A stretch of DNA of 64,000 nt from a virus. Where the stretch lies: positions 62,001-126,000 of IMG/VR virus record IMGVR_UViG_3300024518_000034. One strand, written 5' to 3'. This document shows positions 46,979-53,085 of this stretch, piece after piece (position 1 is the stretch's first letter; every line of letters begins with the position of its first letter). The notes under the pieces were generated by a model. The model saw only the letters and a list, made by a program, of their open reading frames with translations, did not search any database and was not told the DNA's origin. The translations under genes and the position numbers were made by a program.

Positions 46979-47052
46979 GCCTCCGTAACTCAATTAGGTA
47001 GAGTACCCGCCTTTTAAGCGGCACAGTCTTGGTTCGATTCCAAGCGGAGGTA
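46979..47052 (+). tRNA. tRNA-Lys(TTT)
   Basis: Acceptor GCCTCCG/CGGAGGT, T arm with loop TTCGATT, and anticodon loop CTTTTAA on a CCGC/GCGG stem give anticodon TTT. CCA is not encoded. First gene after the tRNA-array promoter. Confidence 0.88.
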
Positions 47053-47074
47053 TAAGAAAAGGGAGGGTAGTAAT

Positions 47075-47455
47075 TTGGCAAAGCAAAAATATAGGTTGAC
47101 ACCACCAACAATTCATCGTAAGATTAGAGACGAGAAGAGAACGGTGGCGTCAGAGAAGTATGGCAAGAAGACTAAGTATCGTATTGGTTTTGTACAAAGA
47201 GAAACAGTAGCAGGATTAGTTAAGCATATTTATATTGATCCTCGCCCAGTAAGAGATGAACCTGGAGTTTTCACAAGTACAGAAGCTTACATTACTCAAA
47301 GTAATCATTTGGATACTAAGTTTAGTGATGTAACTAAAACACCAACTGGTAAGGTTTTCTTCAGATGGATCGATAGGCAGACGTTAAGATCTTTAAGAAG
47401 AAAGATGACTTGGGCCGGTATAAAATTAGTAAAAAAGCAAACAGTAACAGTTTAA
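47075..47455 (+). CDS. Hypothetical basic protein, 126 aa
   Basis: Start is TTG 47075, eight bases after GGGAGG; no ATG exists in frame nearby. The protein is basic with beta character (YRIGFVQRETVAGLVKHIYIDPRPV; VFFRWIDRQTLRSLRRK). It might be a small nucleic-acid-binding or internal virion protein. No family is recognised. It lies between two tRNA-Lys genes. Confidence 0.65.
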   Translation: MAKQKYRLTPPTIHRKIRDEKRTVASEKYGKKTKYRIGFVQRETVAGLVKHIYIDPRPVRDEPGVFTSTEAYITQSNHLDTKFSDVTKTPTGKVFFRWIDRQTLRSLRRKMTWAGIKLVKKQTVTV

Positions 47456-47661
47456 TATAACGTGCAGCGCACAGGTTGCGGGCTAATTGGGAGTCTAGTG
47501 GCAGATGCAGAAGCGGTAAACCCAATGGATCTGAAACTACAAGTACACGTTAAATATTACCGAGCGGTAAAAAGGAGTAGCAAAAGCGGCTGAAGTCGGT
47601 ATAATATTACCGAGCGGTAAAATTAGTCGCTTATCAAGACAGCCTGGAAAGACAGGCAACT
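47456..47661 (+). other. Structured non-coding segment between tRNAs, with two 19-bp repeats
   Basis: No ORF or complete tRNA fits here. The 19-base sequence AATATTACCGAGCGGTAAA occurs at 47553-47571 and again at 47603-47621, exactly 50 bases apart; each contains TTACC/GGTAA. Around the second copy, TCGGTA/TACCGA and AAGCGGCT/AGTCGCTT form nested stems. GCCTG/CAGGC around GAAAGA follows at 47642-47658. Upstream, AACGTG (47459-47464) and CACGTT (47546-47551) bracket a segment that has an inner ATTGGG/CCCAAT stem. This looks like a structured RNA, or processing hairpins for the tRNA transcript. Confidence 0.5.
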
Positions 47662-47734
47662 GGGAACGTAACTTAATTGGCAAAGCACCTGACTCTTAAT
47701 CAGAGAGATGGAGGTTCAAGTCCTCCCGTTCCTA
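47662..47734 (+). tRNA. tRNA-Lys(CTT)
   Basis: Acceptor GGGAACG/CGTTCCT, T arm GGAGG/CCTCC with loop TTCAAGT, and anticodon loop CTCTTAA give CTT. CCA not encoded. It is a second lysine acceptor beside tRNA-Lys(TTT). Confidence 0.85.
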
Positions 47735-47747
47735 TTAGAAACAAAAT

Positions 47748-47820
47748 GCCCTGCTTGCTGGATTGCAGACTAGGGACTTCTAATCCTTAAGACCATGTTC
47801 GATTCATGGGTGGGGTGCCA
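47748..47820 (+). tRNA. tRNA-Arg(TCT)
   Basis: Acceptor GCCCTGC/GTGGGGT with wobble pairs, T arm CCATG/CATGG with loop TTCGATT, anticodon stem AGGGA/TCCTT with loop CTTCTAA (TCT), discriminator G, encoded CCA. It reads AGA, the dominant arginine codon of the phage genes in this window. The D arm is short. Confidence 0.8.
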
Positions 47821-47933
47821 GATATGAAAAGCACATTGGAAAGAATTAACGTAAAGAAACTTTTAGAGTTTTGCAATAAGTTATTTGGGCCAAAGGTTGC
47901 AAAAGAAATGGAAGCTTTGAATAAGAAAAAGAT

Positions 47934-48008
47934 GGAGAGGAAGTCAAATGGATAGACGCTGTTCTGATACGACAGTTTCAGCAGGTTCGATTCCTGCCCT
48001 CTCTACCA
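47934..48008 (+). tRNA. tRNA-Ile(GAT)
   Basis: Acceptor GGAGAGG/CCTCTCT, D stem GTC/GAC, anticodon stem CTGTT/GACAG with loop CTGATAC (GAT), T arm GCAGG/CCTGC with TTCGATT, encoded CCA. Confidence 0.87.
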
Positions 48009-48066
48009 TAATTGTGTATAGAATATAACTAAAATACACTATAGTACTTATAATAGGGTGAAGAAA

Positions 48067-48303
48067 ATGAGTAGGTCATATAGAAAGACTCCAATTTGTG
48101 GAAACACAAAAGCGGAATCTGAAAAAGAAGATAAAAAGATTGCAAATAGAAGTTTTAGAAGAAAAACTAAAATGCAATTAATTAACTCAGATGAGGAACT
48201 TCTCTTTAACATAAGACAAGTTTGTGATGGACGAGGATATTATTCCAAGGACGGCAAACAGTGGATTGACAAAGAGGAACATCCTGATATAATGAGGAAG
48301 TAG
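48067..48303 (+). CDS. Small conserved phage protein (MSRSYRKTPI family), 78 aa
   Basis: The N-terminus MSRSYRKTPICGNTKAESEK and the following KKIANRSFRRKTK match a basic small protein that recurs, with unknown role, in many large phages. ATG 48067 starts exactly at the conserved motif; GTG 48058 is an alternative nine bases upstream. The C-terminal half ends in YYSKDGKQWIDKEEHP. It lies between tRNA-Ile and the tRNA-Leu(CAA) candidate. Confidence 0.72.
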   Translation: MSRSYRKTPICGNTKAESEKEDKKIANRSFRRKTKMQLINSDEELLFNIRQVCDGRGYYSKDGKQWIDKEEHPDIMRK

Positions 48304-48310
48304 TAAAGAA

Positions 48311-48386
48311 GGCGGTATAGCCCAACGGCAGAGGCAGCAGGTTCAAATTCTGTACAGTCTAGGTTCGAATCCTAGTATCGCTACCA
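48311..48386 (+). tRNA. tRNA with leucine anticodon CAA and a short variable loop
   Basis: Acceptor GGCGGTA/TATCGCT, D arm with GCC/GGC, anticodon stem GCAGG/TCTGT with loop TTCAAAT (CAA), a five-base variable loop ACAGT, T arm CTAGG/CCTAG with TTCGAAT, A discriminator, encoded CCA. Bacterial tRNA-Leu normally has a long class II variable arm, which is absent here. Its D and T arms closely resemble the TAA-anticodon tRNA at 48787. Confidence 0.72.
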
Positions 48387-48477
48387 AGATTCGCAAAGGG
48401 ACTCCCCGATGATGGAGATAATGTTTCATTTTTAAAATGATAGAAGTAAATTAATTAGAAGTAAAAAGTTATAACTC

Positions 48478-48503
48478 GCGGCTAAGTTTGCAAGCTTGGC
48501 CGC
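48478..48503 (+). repeat. Near-perfect 26-bp palindrome between tRNAs
   Basis: From GCGGC to GGCCGC the sequence folds as an 11-bp stem (two G:T pairs) with a TGCA loop. No T-tract follows; the mature tRNA-Tyr begins six bases later. It may be an RNA-processing signal or a protein-binding site. The preceding ~90 bases (48387-48477) show no gene. Confidence 0.6.
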
Positions 48504-48508
48504 ACCAA

Positions 48509-48591
48509 CCAGAGACTAGGCATCGGTGAGCCCAGCGGTCTGTAAAACCGCCGTGAAAACTGTGGGTGTTCGAATCACCCTCTCTGGACCA
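48509..48591 (+). tRNA. tRNA-Tyr(GTA)
   Basis: Perfect acceptor CCAGAGA/TCTCTGG, anticodon stem GCGGT/ACCGC with loop CTGTAAA (GTA), extended variable region as expected of bacterial tRNA-Tyr, T arm GGGTG/CACCC, encoded CCA. Confidence 0.92.
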
Positions 48592-48666
48592 TTATTACAT
48601 GTGATGTATATCGACAGGTTTGTGAGGACGACACCTGGCTTAATCAAAAAAATCATCCTTATTTAT

Positions 48667-48741
48667 GGGCCTATCATCTAAAGGTTAAGATACCGGACTG
48701 TCGATCCGGCGATTGGGGTTCGATTCCCCATAGGCTCGCCA
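48667..48741 (+). tRNA. tRNA-Asp(GTC)
   Basis: Acceptor GGGCCTA/TAGGCTC, anticodon stem CCGGA/TCCGG with loop CTGTCGA (GTC), T arm TGGGG/CCCCA with TTCGATT, G discriminator, encoded CCA. The 75-base gap before it (48592-48666) holds only a CAGGT/ACCTG hairpin. An ACAGG/CCTGT hairpin follows the tRNA. Confidence 0.92.
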
Positions 48742-48786
48742 GACAGGTTTTTCGGTTGTTCCTGTATAAATAAAACTCCGATTTAT

Positions 48787-48863
48787 GTCCCACTAGCCCA
48801 ACTGGCAGAGGTAAGCGGCTTAAACCCGTAACAGTCTAGGTTCGAATCCTAGGTGGGATACCA
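48787..48863 (+). tRNA. tRNA with leucine anticodon TAA and a short variable loop
   Basis: Acceptor GTCCCAC/GTGGGAT, D arm GCC/GGT, anticodon stem GCGG/CCGT with loop CTTAAAC (TAA), variable AACAGT, T arm CTAGG/CCTAG with TTCGAAT, A discriminator, encoded CCA. Like the CAA tRNA at 48311 it lacks a class II variable arm, and the two share D- and T-arm sequence, so they look like paralogues. Confidence 0.72.
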
Positions 48864-48915
48864 GCAAAATTTAAACGGCTTAACAATATGTACAACTTGA
48901 AGGGGGTGTCAGAAA

Positions 48916-49887
48916 ATGAAGTATAAACTGATGAATAGGAGGAACCGAGTGTACCAAAAACAGCTAGATTTAACTTTATCTGGTACTGGCCCTGTAAGAT
49001 TTCCAGCGTGGGTTGGCGTTCTAAGATATATAGAAGAAAGAGGATACCATATACGTAGACTTGCCGGTACATCGGGTGGCGCATTAGTTGGCGGTTTATA
49101 CGCGGCTGGGATGTCAGTAGACGACTTGGAAAGTGTTCTACTTAAAACAGATTATTCGGATTTCGCTAGGACTAGTTGGTGGAGAGTAGCAAAAGCTATT
49201 GCTTGGCCAAAAGCTTTTGGTGGCGGCTATATGAATAACGGGTATAAGTTAGAAAAGTTTCTACATGGTCTTATTGGAAAGAAATCTTTTAAACACGCAA
49301 AAGGATTACATATATTTACTACAGATATGTGTAATGGCGTATCTAAGATTTTTAATTGGAAAGATGACTATCATTATTCAATAGCTAAGGCTATTCGAGC
49401 AAGTATTTCTTTACCTATCATCTGGAATGGTGTACCATATAAGTACAAAAAGGGACACAGAGTGAAGGGGATAAAGAGAAGAAGAACTGTTTTGATGGAT
49501 GGCGGTTTAAGAAACAATTTTCCAATTGATTACTTTGAACCAACAGATTTGGATGTAATAAGTGGAAAGAAAGTCCCACTTGTTGGGTTTACAATTGAGC
49601 ATGATTTTTGTACAATTAAAGAACAGTATTCGTTTAAGGATATTGGTGGATCAGTTATTTCAAATATGATCGGAGCAGCAGATCGAAAATATGAGGAAGA
49701 CAGTAAAGGAAATTACATAATGTTGACTCATGGCGATCTGGATGATGGAAACCCTTACGAGTTTGATATAAATAATAGCGTAAAGGCAAAGTGGATTGAA
49801 GCAGGGTATAAGGTAGCAAGAGATAACTGGGGCGATTTAATTAATACCTCAGAAAAAGAGGTTGACAAACCTGTTGCTCAGAGATAA
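48916..49887 (+). CDS. Patatin-like phospholipase
   Basis: An acyl hydrolase with a Ser-Asp dyad. The oxyanion-hole region is LTLSGTGPVRFPAWVGVL, the nucleophile elbow is LAGTSGGALVGGLYAAGM (GxSGG), and the catalytic Asp is VLMDGGLRNNFP (DGG/A). Length 323 aa covers a full patatin domain. GGGGG lies upstream of ATG 48916. It could attack host membrane lipids at lysis or entry; phage patatins are known but uncommon. The oxyanion loop GTGPVR departs from the usual GGGxxG. It is the largest protein gene within the tRNA array. Confidence 0.85.
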   Translation: MKYKLMNRRNRVYQKQLDLTLSGTGPVRFPAWVGVLRYIEERGYHIRRLAGTSGGALVGGLYAAGMSVDDLESVLLKTDYSDFARTSWWRVAKAIAWPKAFGGGYMNNGYKLEKFLHGLIGKKSFKHAKGLHIFTTDMCNGVSKIFNWKDDYHYSIAKAIRASISLPIIWNGVPYKYKKGHRVKGIKRRRTVLMDGGLRNNFPIDYFEPTDLDVISGKKVPLVGFTIEHDFCTIKEQYSFKDIGGSVISNMIGAADRKYEEDSKGNYIMLTHGDLDDGNPYEFDINNSVKAKWIEAGYKVARDNWGDLINTSEKEVDKPVAQR

Positions 49888-49954
49888 CATAGTACTAGAG
49901 GTTAAAATTTAAGGGAAAATTTGGTTTGCTTTTTAGCAGAAAGGAAGTTTAGTT

Positions 49955-50548
49955 ATGACAGAAATGGAATTGTTTGTAAGAAGTTTGCTTCATCATGGTG
50001 CTGATTTCATGGTTGGTATGAAGGGGCAGGATTCGAAGCAGTTGGCGGTAAAGATTGGTACGATTGCTGCGGTTTTGGTAGGTATTTATTTGAGTAAGAA
50101 AGTTTGGGGCGGATATCGTCGTAACTTTAGCTTTTCTAAGAAACTGGTTTACGTTGGATCGAAGAAGTTGGCAGTTGAAGGCGGTTGGGGCGGAATGCTC
50201 TTGCTTCCAACAGCAGTCGTAGAAACTGTTTTGGTTCCGCTGTATCTCCTTCTAGGTTGCTTCTCGCCTCGTAGCGATGAAGAAAAGCAGAAGATGCTAA
50301 ATCAGGATAAGGATGTTGTTAAGACTCTTGATCGCCACAGCGGTCTTCAGGAAAATCTAAACGAACGTCTTATGGAGTCTGAAGATAAGGTTGCAGATCT
50401 GGAAGCACACATTAAGAGATTGACAGATAGTGTGGGCAAAGTTCTTTCAGAAGTAAAGAAGAACAGACAGGACGCTCCAACTAGACGTATCGCAAGACCA
50501 GCAGCAAAGCAGTATAGCGATTATCAGTACGCTGATAACGATATGTAA
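49955..50548 (+). CDS. Membrane protein with C-terminal coiled coil, 197 aa
   Basis: Two hydrophobic spans are seen: KIGTIAAVLVGIYLSKKVW (residues ~33-51) and MLLLPTAVVETVLVPLYLLLG (~80-100). A coiled coil follows (QENLNERLMESEDKVADLEAHIKRL) and the tail is basic then Tyr-rich. Codons favour CGT/CGC arginine and GTT valine, unlike the AGA-rich neighbours, which may mean high expression or a different origin. GAAAGGAAG precedes the ATG. The 67-base gap before it contains no feature beyond this site. No family recognised. Confidence 0.65.
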   Translation: MTEMELFVRSLLHHGADFMVGMKGQDSKQLAVKIGTIAAVLVGIYLSKKVWGGYRRNFSFSKKLVYVGSKKLAVEGGWGGMLLLPTAVVETVLVPLYLLLGCFSPRSDEEKQKMLNQDKDVVKTLDRHSGLQENLNERLMESEDKVADLEAHIKRLTDSVGKVLSEVKKNRQDAPTRRIARPAAKQYSDYQYADNDM

Positions 50549-50556
50549 GAAACAAA

Positions 50557-50576
50557 TAGCCTAAGAAATTAGGCTA
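50557..50576 (+). terminator. Hairpin before tRNA-Glu; weak terminator or processing signal
   Basis: TAGCCTAA/TTAGGCTA with a GAAA tetraloop, directly after the membrane-protein stop and five bases before tRNA-Glu. Only TCTT follows, so transcription probably continues into the tRNA. Confidence 0.5.
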
Positions 50577-50581
50577 TCTTA

Positions 50582-50654
50582 GGCCCTGTAGTTTACTTGG
50601 TAAGAACGCCAGGCTTTCACCCTGGAAGATCGGGTTCGAATCCCGGCAGGGTCA
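50582..50654 (+). tRNA. tRNA-Glu(TTC)
   Basis: Acceptor GGCCCTG/CAGGGTC, anticodon stem CCAGG/CCTGG with loop CTTTCAC (TTC), T arm TCGGG/CCCGG with TTCGAAT. CCA is not encoded. Confidence 0.9.
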
Positions 50655-50685
50655 TTATTTTTTAAACATTGGCAGAGGGTATAAA

Positions 50686-51129
50686 ATGAAAACTTGTATT
50701 ATTATTGCTGGACTACCAGGAAGTGGTAAAAGTAGTCTAGCAAGAATTTTAGCTAGTATGTTTAGTTTCAACACTAAAATAATTTGTACTGATGATTATT
50801 TTGTAAATGAAGAAACTGGAGAATATGAATTCGATGTTAAGGATTTACATCGAAACCACAATAAAGCATTTAATGACTTTAAGAAGGCGGTACTTGGAAG
50901 AGGTATTGAGTATCATACAGTTATAGTATCAAACACTTGTACCCAAACTTGGGAATACAAGAGATACGAAGATTTTGCAAAAGAAAATGGATTTATAGTA
51001 TTTCCTGTTATTGTAAGAAAGAACAAAGAACAAGTTTATAAGAATTTGCATGGTGTTCCAGATGAAGTGGTGGATAAAATGCAAGCAAGACTTGTTCAAG
51101 ATTTCGTAACACCGAAATTGAAGAGATAA
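50686..51129 (+). CDS. P-loop kinase (AAA_33 / N4BP2-like polynucleotide-kinase type)
   Basis: CIIIAGLPGSGKSSLARIL is Walker A (GLPGSGKSS). ICTDDYFVNEETGEYEFDVKDLHRNHNKAF is the region typical of N4BP2/PNK-like AAA_33 kinases, and HTVIVSNTCTQTWEYKRYEDFAKENGF continues the family pattern. Length 147 aa. It would phosphorylate a nucleic acid 5' end or a small molecule. Lying in a tRNA array, a tRNA-repair role like T4 Pnkp is an attractive but unproven idea. Confidence 0.78.
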   Translation: MKTCIIIAGLPGSGKSSLARILASMFSFNTKIICTDDYFVNEETGEYEFDVKDLHRNHNKAFNDFKKAVLGRGIEYHTVIVSNTCTQTWEYKRYEDFAKENGFIVFPVIVRKNKEQVYKNLHGVPDEVVDKMQARLVQDFVTPKLKR

Positions 51130-51132
51130 ACT

Positions 51133-51199
51133 GGGCGACCCCATGGTGGGACAGTGGACTTACATTCCATTAGATCAGGTTCGATTCCTGGGTGGCCTA
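51133..51199 (+). tRNA. Atypical tRNA-Val(TAC) candidate
   Basis: Anticodon stem GTGGA/TCCAT with loop CTTACAT (TAC) and T arm TCAGG/CCTGG with TTCGATT are good. The acceptor GGGCGAC/GTGGCCT has a G:G mismatch, position 8 is C instead of T, and the D arm is shrunk to CCCA/TGGG with a three-base loop, giving only 67 bases. It may be degenerate or need repair. CCA not encoded. Confidence 0.55.
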
Positions 51200-51355
51200 T
51201 TACCAGAGGTATAAACGTAAACGTAACCAGCATGAGTTTGACGAGTGAAGGCGTTAACCGTAAAGCGGCGAACCGGTACGAAGTCGCACGCCACAACGGG
51301 GCAGGGAATAGTGTGAAATATGTGTGCGTGACGATCAGGAGAGACTGATAGGTTT
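51200..51355 (+). other. GC-richer non-coding segment with possible 38-codon ORF
   Basis: The 156 bases between two tRNAs are richer in G+C than their surroundings. GGCGT (51250-51254) and ACGCC (51288-51292) can pair, and smaller stems (CCG/CGG) lie inside. An ATG at 51232 opens a 38-codon frame ending at 51348 without a clear ribosome binding site. Either a structured RNA or a tiny gene is possible; I cannot decide. Confidence 0.35.
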
Positions 51356-51431
51356 GCCCCTGTAGCATAATTGGCAGTGCAGCACTTTTGTAATGTGCAG
51401 ATTCCGGGTTCGAATCCTGGCAGGGGCTCCA
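51356..51431 (+). tRNA. tRNA-Thr(TGT)
   Basis: Perfect acceptor GCCCCTG/CAGGGGC, anticodon stem GCACT/TGTGC (one mismatch) with loop TTTGTAA (TGT), T arm with TTCGAAT, encoded CCA with T discriminator. Confidence 0.9.
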
Positions 51432-51446
51432 GAGGGGGGCAAAAAA

Positions 51447-51836
51447 ATGAAAGTAAAGGTGTATTTAAAAAATAATGATCCTGAACTAGAAGAGGTTCTA
51501 GAGATGGAAAACATTAGACCGGAAAGCGTAATAGGCTTTAAAAGTATGCAAATCTTTGCTGCAACCGGAATGATGTCATTTACAACGCTAGATGGGACAA
51601 GGTGGGAAATCATTCCGAGAGAAATGATTGAAAGAATAACTTGTATACTGGATGACGATATCTCAGACAACACCGGAATGCCTTCCATTGAAGAAATTAG
51701 TGATGATGACATGGAAGAGTTTGAAATTGATATACCGGACGTTGACATTATAGATGGACAAGAAGAGATGGATTTTCTGCTAGGTGGAGATCTAGAGATT
51801 CAAACAGAAGAGGGCGATGAAGAAACTGCAGAGTAA
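51447..51836 (+). CDS. Hypothetical acidic protein, 129 aa
   Basis: ATG 51447 follows GAGGGGGG. The first ~65 residues are beta-rich (KVKVYLKNNDPELEEVLEMENI; MSFTTLDGTRWEIIPREMIERI). The rest is strongly acidic (DDDMEEFEIDIPDVDIIDGQEEMDF). It overlaps the lipoprotein gene by 20 bases. Family not recognised. Confidence 0.65.
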   Translation: MKVKVYLKNNDPELEEVLEMENIRPESVIGFKSMQIFAATGMMSFTTLDGTRWEIIPREMIERITCILDDDISDNTGMPSIEEISDDDMEEFEIDIPDVDIIDGQEEMDFLLGGDLEIQTEEGDEETAE

Positions 51837-52071
51837 GATTTTTATCATAGTACTGATTTTAATGCTTGCATTTGGATCAGGATGTGGTAGTATAGCATAT
51901 AGGCACCATAATAAGGGTGCAGATATACCATACGGCGGAACGATGTTAATTATTTATTGGTCGGCACTATCATTAAATCCATTTATTTTAATAGATTTGC
52001 CGGGTAGTTTTCTTGTAGACACAATATTACTTCCAAGAGACATTATATTAATGAATAGGGGAAAAAGATGA
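51817..52071 (+). CDS. YceK/YidQ-like lipoprotein
   Basis: The signal peptide KKLQSKIFIIVLILMLAFGSGC ends in lipobox GSGC. The mature part GSIAYRHHNKGADIPYGGT and IDLPGSFLVDTILLPRDI is the layout of YceK/YidQ (DUF1375) lipoproteins, including the D-P-G-S..D-T...P.D end. Length 84 aa fits the family. It would sit in an envelope membrane of a diderm host. It overlaps the next gene by four bases. Role in infection unknown; a superinfection-exclusion factor is possible. Confidence 0.72.
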   Translation: MKKLQSKIFIIVLILMLAFGSGCGSIAYRHHNKGADIPYGGTMLIIYWSALSLNPFILIDLPGSFLVDTILLPRDIILMNRGKR

Positions 52072-52412
52072 ATAAAGAAGTAGCTAAGAAATTTGGGAAA
52101 AGTGGATTGTTTTGCGGATTGGTGCTTTTGGCTGGTACTATAGTTTATGAAGTCGGTGATCGCATTCATCATCATGTGACTAGAACTGTGCAGGAAAAAG
52201 AAGCAGACATGAGAGCAGATTATCGCATCGTATATGATGGTGAGTATTATGCTGCACAAAAATATAGATCTGCTGAAGGGTGGTATTTTATAAATCTTTG
52301 GAATGGTGAAAACCACCAGAAATTTTATAAAGATAAGGTGAAAGTAAAAAAGGCTTTAGAAGTTCGTTTGCACGAACTGCATCCAGATATTTTCTTTAAG
52401 CCCGTTAAGTAG
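52068..52412 (+). CDS. Membrane-anchored hypothetical protein, 114 aa
   Basis: Residues ~13-29 (LFCGLVLLAGTIVYEVG) form a signal anchor. The soluble part is rich in Tyr, His and charged residues (DYRIVYDGEYYAAQKYRSAEGWYFINLW), suggesting a small beta-sandwich. Coupled to the YceK-like lipoprotein by a four-base overlap, so the two may act together at the envelope. Confidence 0.65.
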   Translation: MNKEVAKKFGKSGLFCGLVLLAGTIVYEVGDRIHHHVTRTVQEKEADMRADYRIVYDGEYYAAQKYRSAEGWYFINLWNGENHQKFYKDKVKVKKALEVRLHELHPDIFFKPVK

Positions 52413-52418
52413 CAAGAG

Positions 52419-52491
52419 TGTGGAGTGATGTAATTTGGTAGCATACGGCGCTGTTAACGCCTCTGTCGGGGTTCAAGTCCCTGCTCCACAG
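52419..52491 (+). tRNA. tRNA-Asn(GTT)
   Basis: Perfect acceptor TGTGGAG/CTCCACA, anticodon stem GGCG/CGCC with loop CTGTTAA (GTT), T arm CGGGG/CCCTG with TTCAAGT. CCA not encoded. Confidence 0.9.
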
Positions 52492-52558
52492 TTAGACTGA
52501 ATGTAATAAGAGTTACAATAACTGATGATGTTTGTAATGGTACGGACTCAGATAAGTA

Positions 52559-52578
52559 CCCACCTTCGGGTGTTTTTT
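52559..52578 (+). terminator. Intrinsic terminator
   Basis: CACC-TTCG-GGTG hairpin (52561-52572) followed by six T residues, ending the tRNA-Asn transcript. Confidence 0.65.
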
Positions 52579-52605
52579 AAATATTCTGAAAGATTTATGT
52601 TTTTT

Positions 52606-52693
52606 GAAGTATAGTATGTAGTACCTACTAACTTTTATTGACGTATGTCAGTCATTTCGCAGATATGATGTTAGTGGTACAATGTGTACTAAC
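52606..52693 (+). promoter_or_regulatory. Candidate promoter/operator region with inverted repeats
   Basis: GTACCTACTAAC (52621-52632) and GTTAGTGGTAC (52670-52680) are near-perfect inverted copies 37 bases apart. A third half-site GTACTAAC lies at 52686-52693. Between them are TGACGTATGTCA (a gapped palindrome, 52639-52650) and a TATGAT -10-like box (52664-52669). Upstream, TATAGT (52610-52615) could be another -10. The arrangement suggests a regulated promoter for the gene at 52713. Confidence 0.5.
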
Positions 52694-52712
52694 AGTAGAT
52701 GGTTAGGAAATA

Positions 52713-52991
52713 ATGCTGGAAGATTTAAGAACAAAGAAGAAAGTAAAATTAAAGAAATTGAAAAAGAGATATCAGAATTGCAACATTGTAGAAAAGATAT
52801 GGCGTAGAAGATGGTATCTTTTAATACCGTACCACACTTTTAGGTTTTATTATTATACGAGGAAGAAGAGTAGTTTTAGGATGTCTTTGAGGCATTGTTA
52901 TAAACTTGCAGTTGGGATGGCTCAATATAAAATGAACTGGATGTATGGTTGGAAAGAAGTAAAAGAGAGAATAGAAAATAAGTTAAAATAA
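52713..52991 (+). CDS. Hypothetical strongly basic protein, 92 aa
   Basis: It is rich in Lys, Arg, Tyr and Trp (KKKVKLKKLKKRYQ; IWRRRWYLLIPYHTFRFYYY), with a helical second half. It could be a small nucleic-acid-binding or membrane-active protein. It follows the inverted-repeat promoter region and ends one base before tRNA-Pro. No family recognised. Confidence 0.6.
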   Translation: MLEDLRTKKKVKLKKLKKRYQNCNIVEKIWRRRWYLLIPYHTFRFYYYTRKKSSFRMSLRHCYKLAVGMAQYKMNWMYGWKEVKERIENKLK

Positions 52992-52992
52992 A

Positions 52993-53069
52993 CTACCTAT
53001 AGGCTAATTTGGCAAGTCGCTCGGTTTGGGTCCGAGAGAGTGGAGGTTCAAATCCTCCTAGGTAGACCA
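52993..53069 (+). tRNA. tRNA-Pro(TGG)
   Basis: Perfect acceptor CTACCTA/TAGGTAG, anticodon stem CTCGG/CCGAG with loop TTTGGGT (TGG), T arm GGAGG/CCTCC with TTCAAAT, A discriminator, encoded CCA. Last tRNA of the array. Confidence 0.93.
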
Positions 53070-53085
53070 TGGAGGGGGTAGGAGG

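Noticed and set aside
47553-47621. CRISPR-like repeat pair
   Set aside because: Only two 19-bp copies, with structured rather than spacer-like DNA between and around them.
47824-47955. A 43-codon + strand ORF between tRNA-Arg and tRNA-Ile
   Set aside because: It overlaps the first 22 bases of tRNA-Ile, lacks a clear ribosome binding site and has no recognisable motif, so it is not listed as a gene.
48387-48477. Possible degenerate tRNA before the palindrome
   Set aside because: A TCATT/AATGA hairpin is present, but there is no T-arm GTTCGA-type sequence and no acceptor pair; it does not fold as a tRNA.
51154-51348. 64-codon + ORF across tRNA-Val
   Set aside because: Its first half lies inside the tRNA candidate; only the last 38 codons are outside, and these lack a ribosome binding site. 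Recorded as an ambiguous gap instead.
52638-52669. Promoter TTGACG ... TATGAT
   Set aside because: The spacer is 20 bases, too long for a normal sigma70 promoter, so only the general promoter/operator region is listed.
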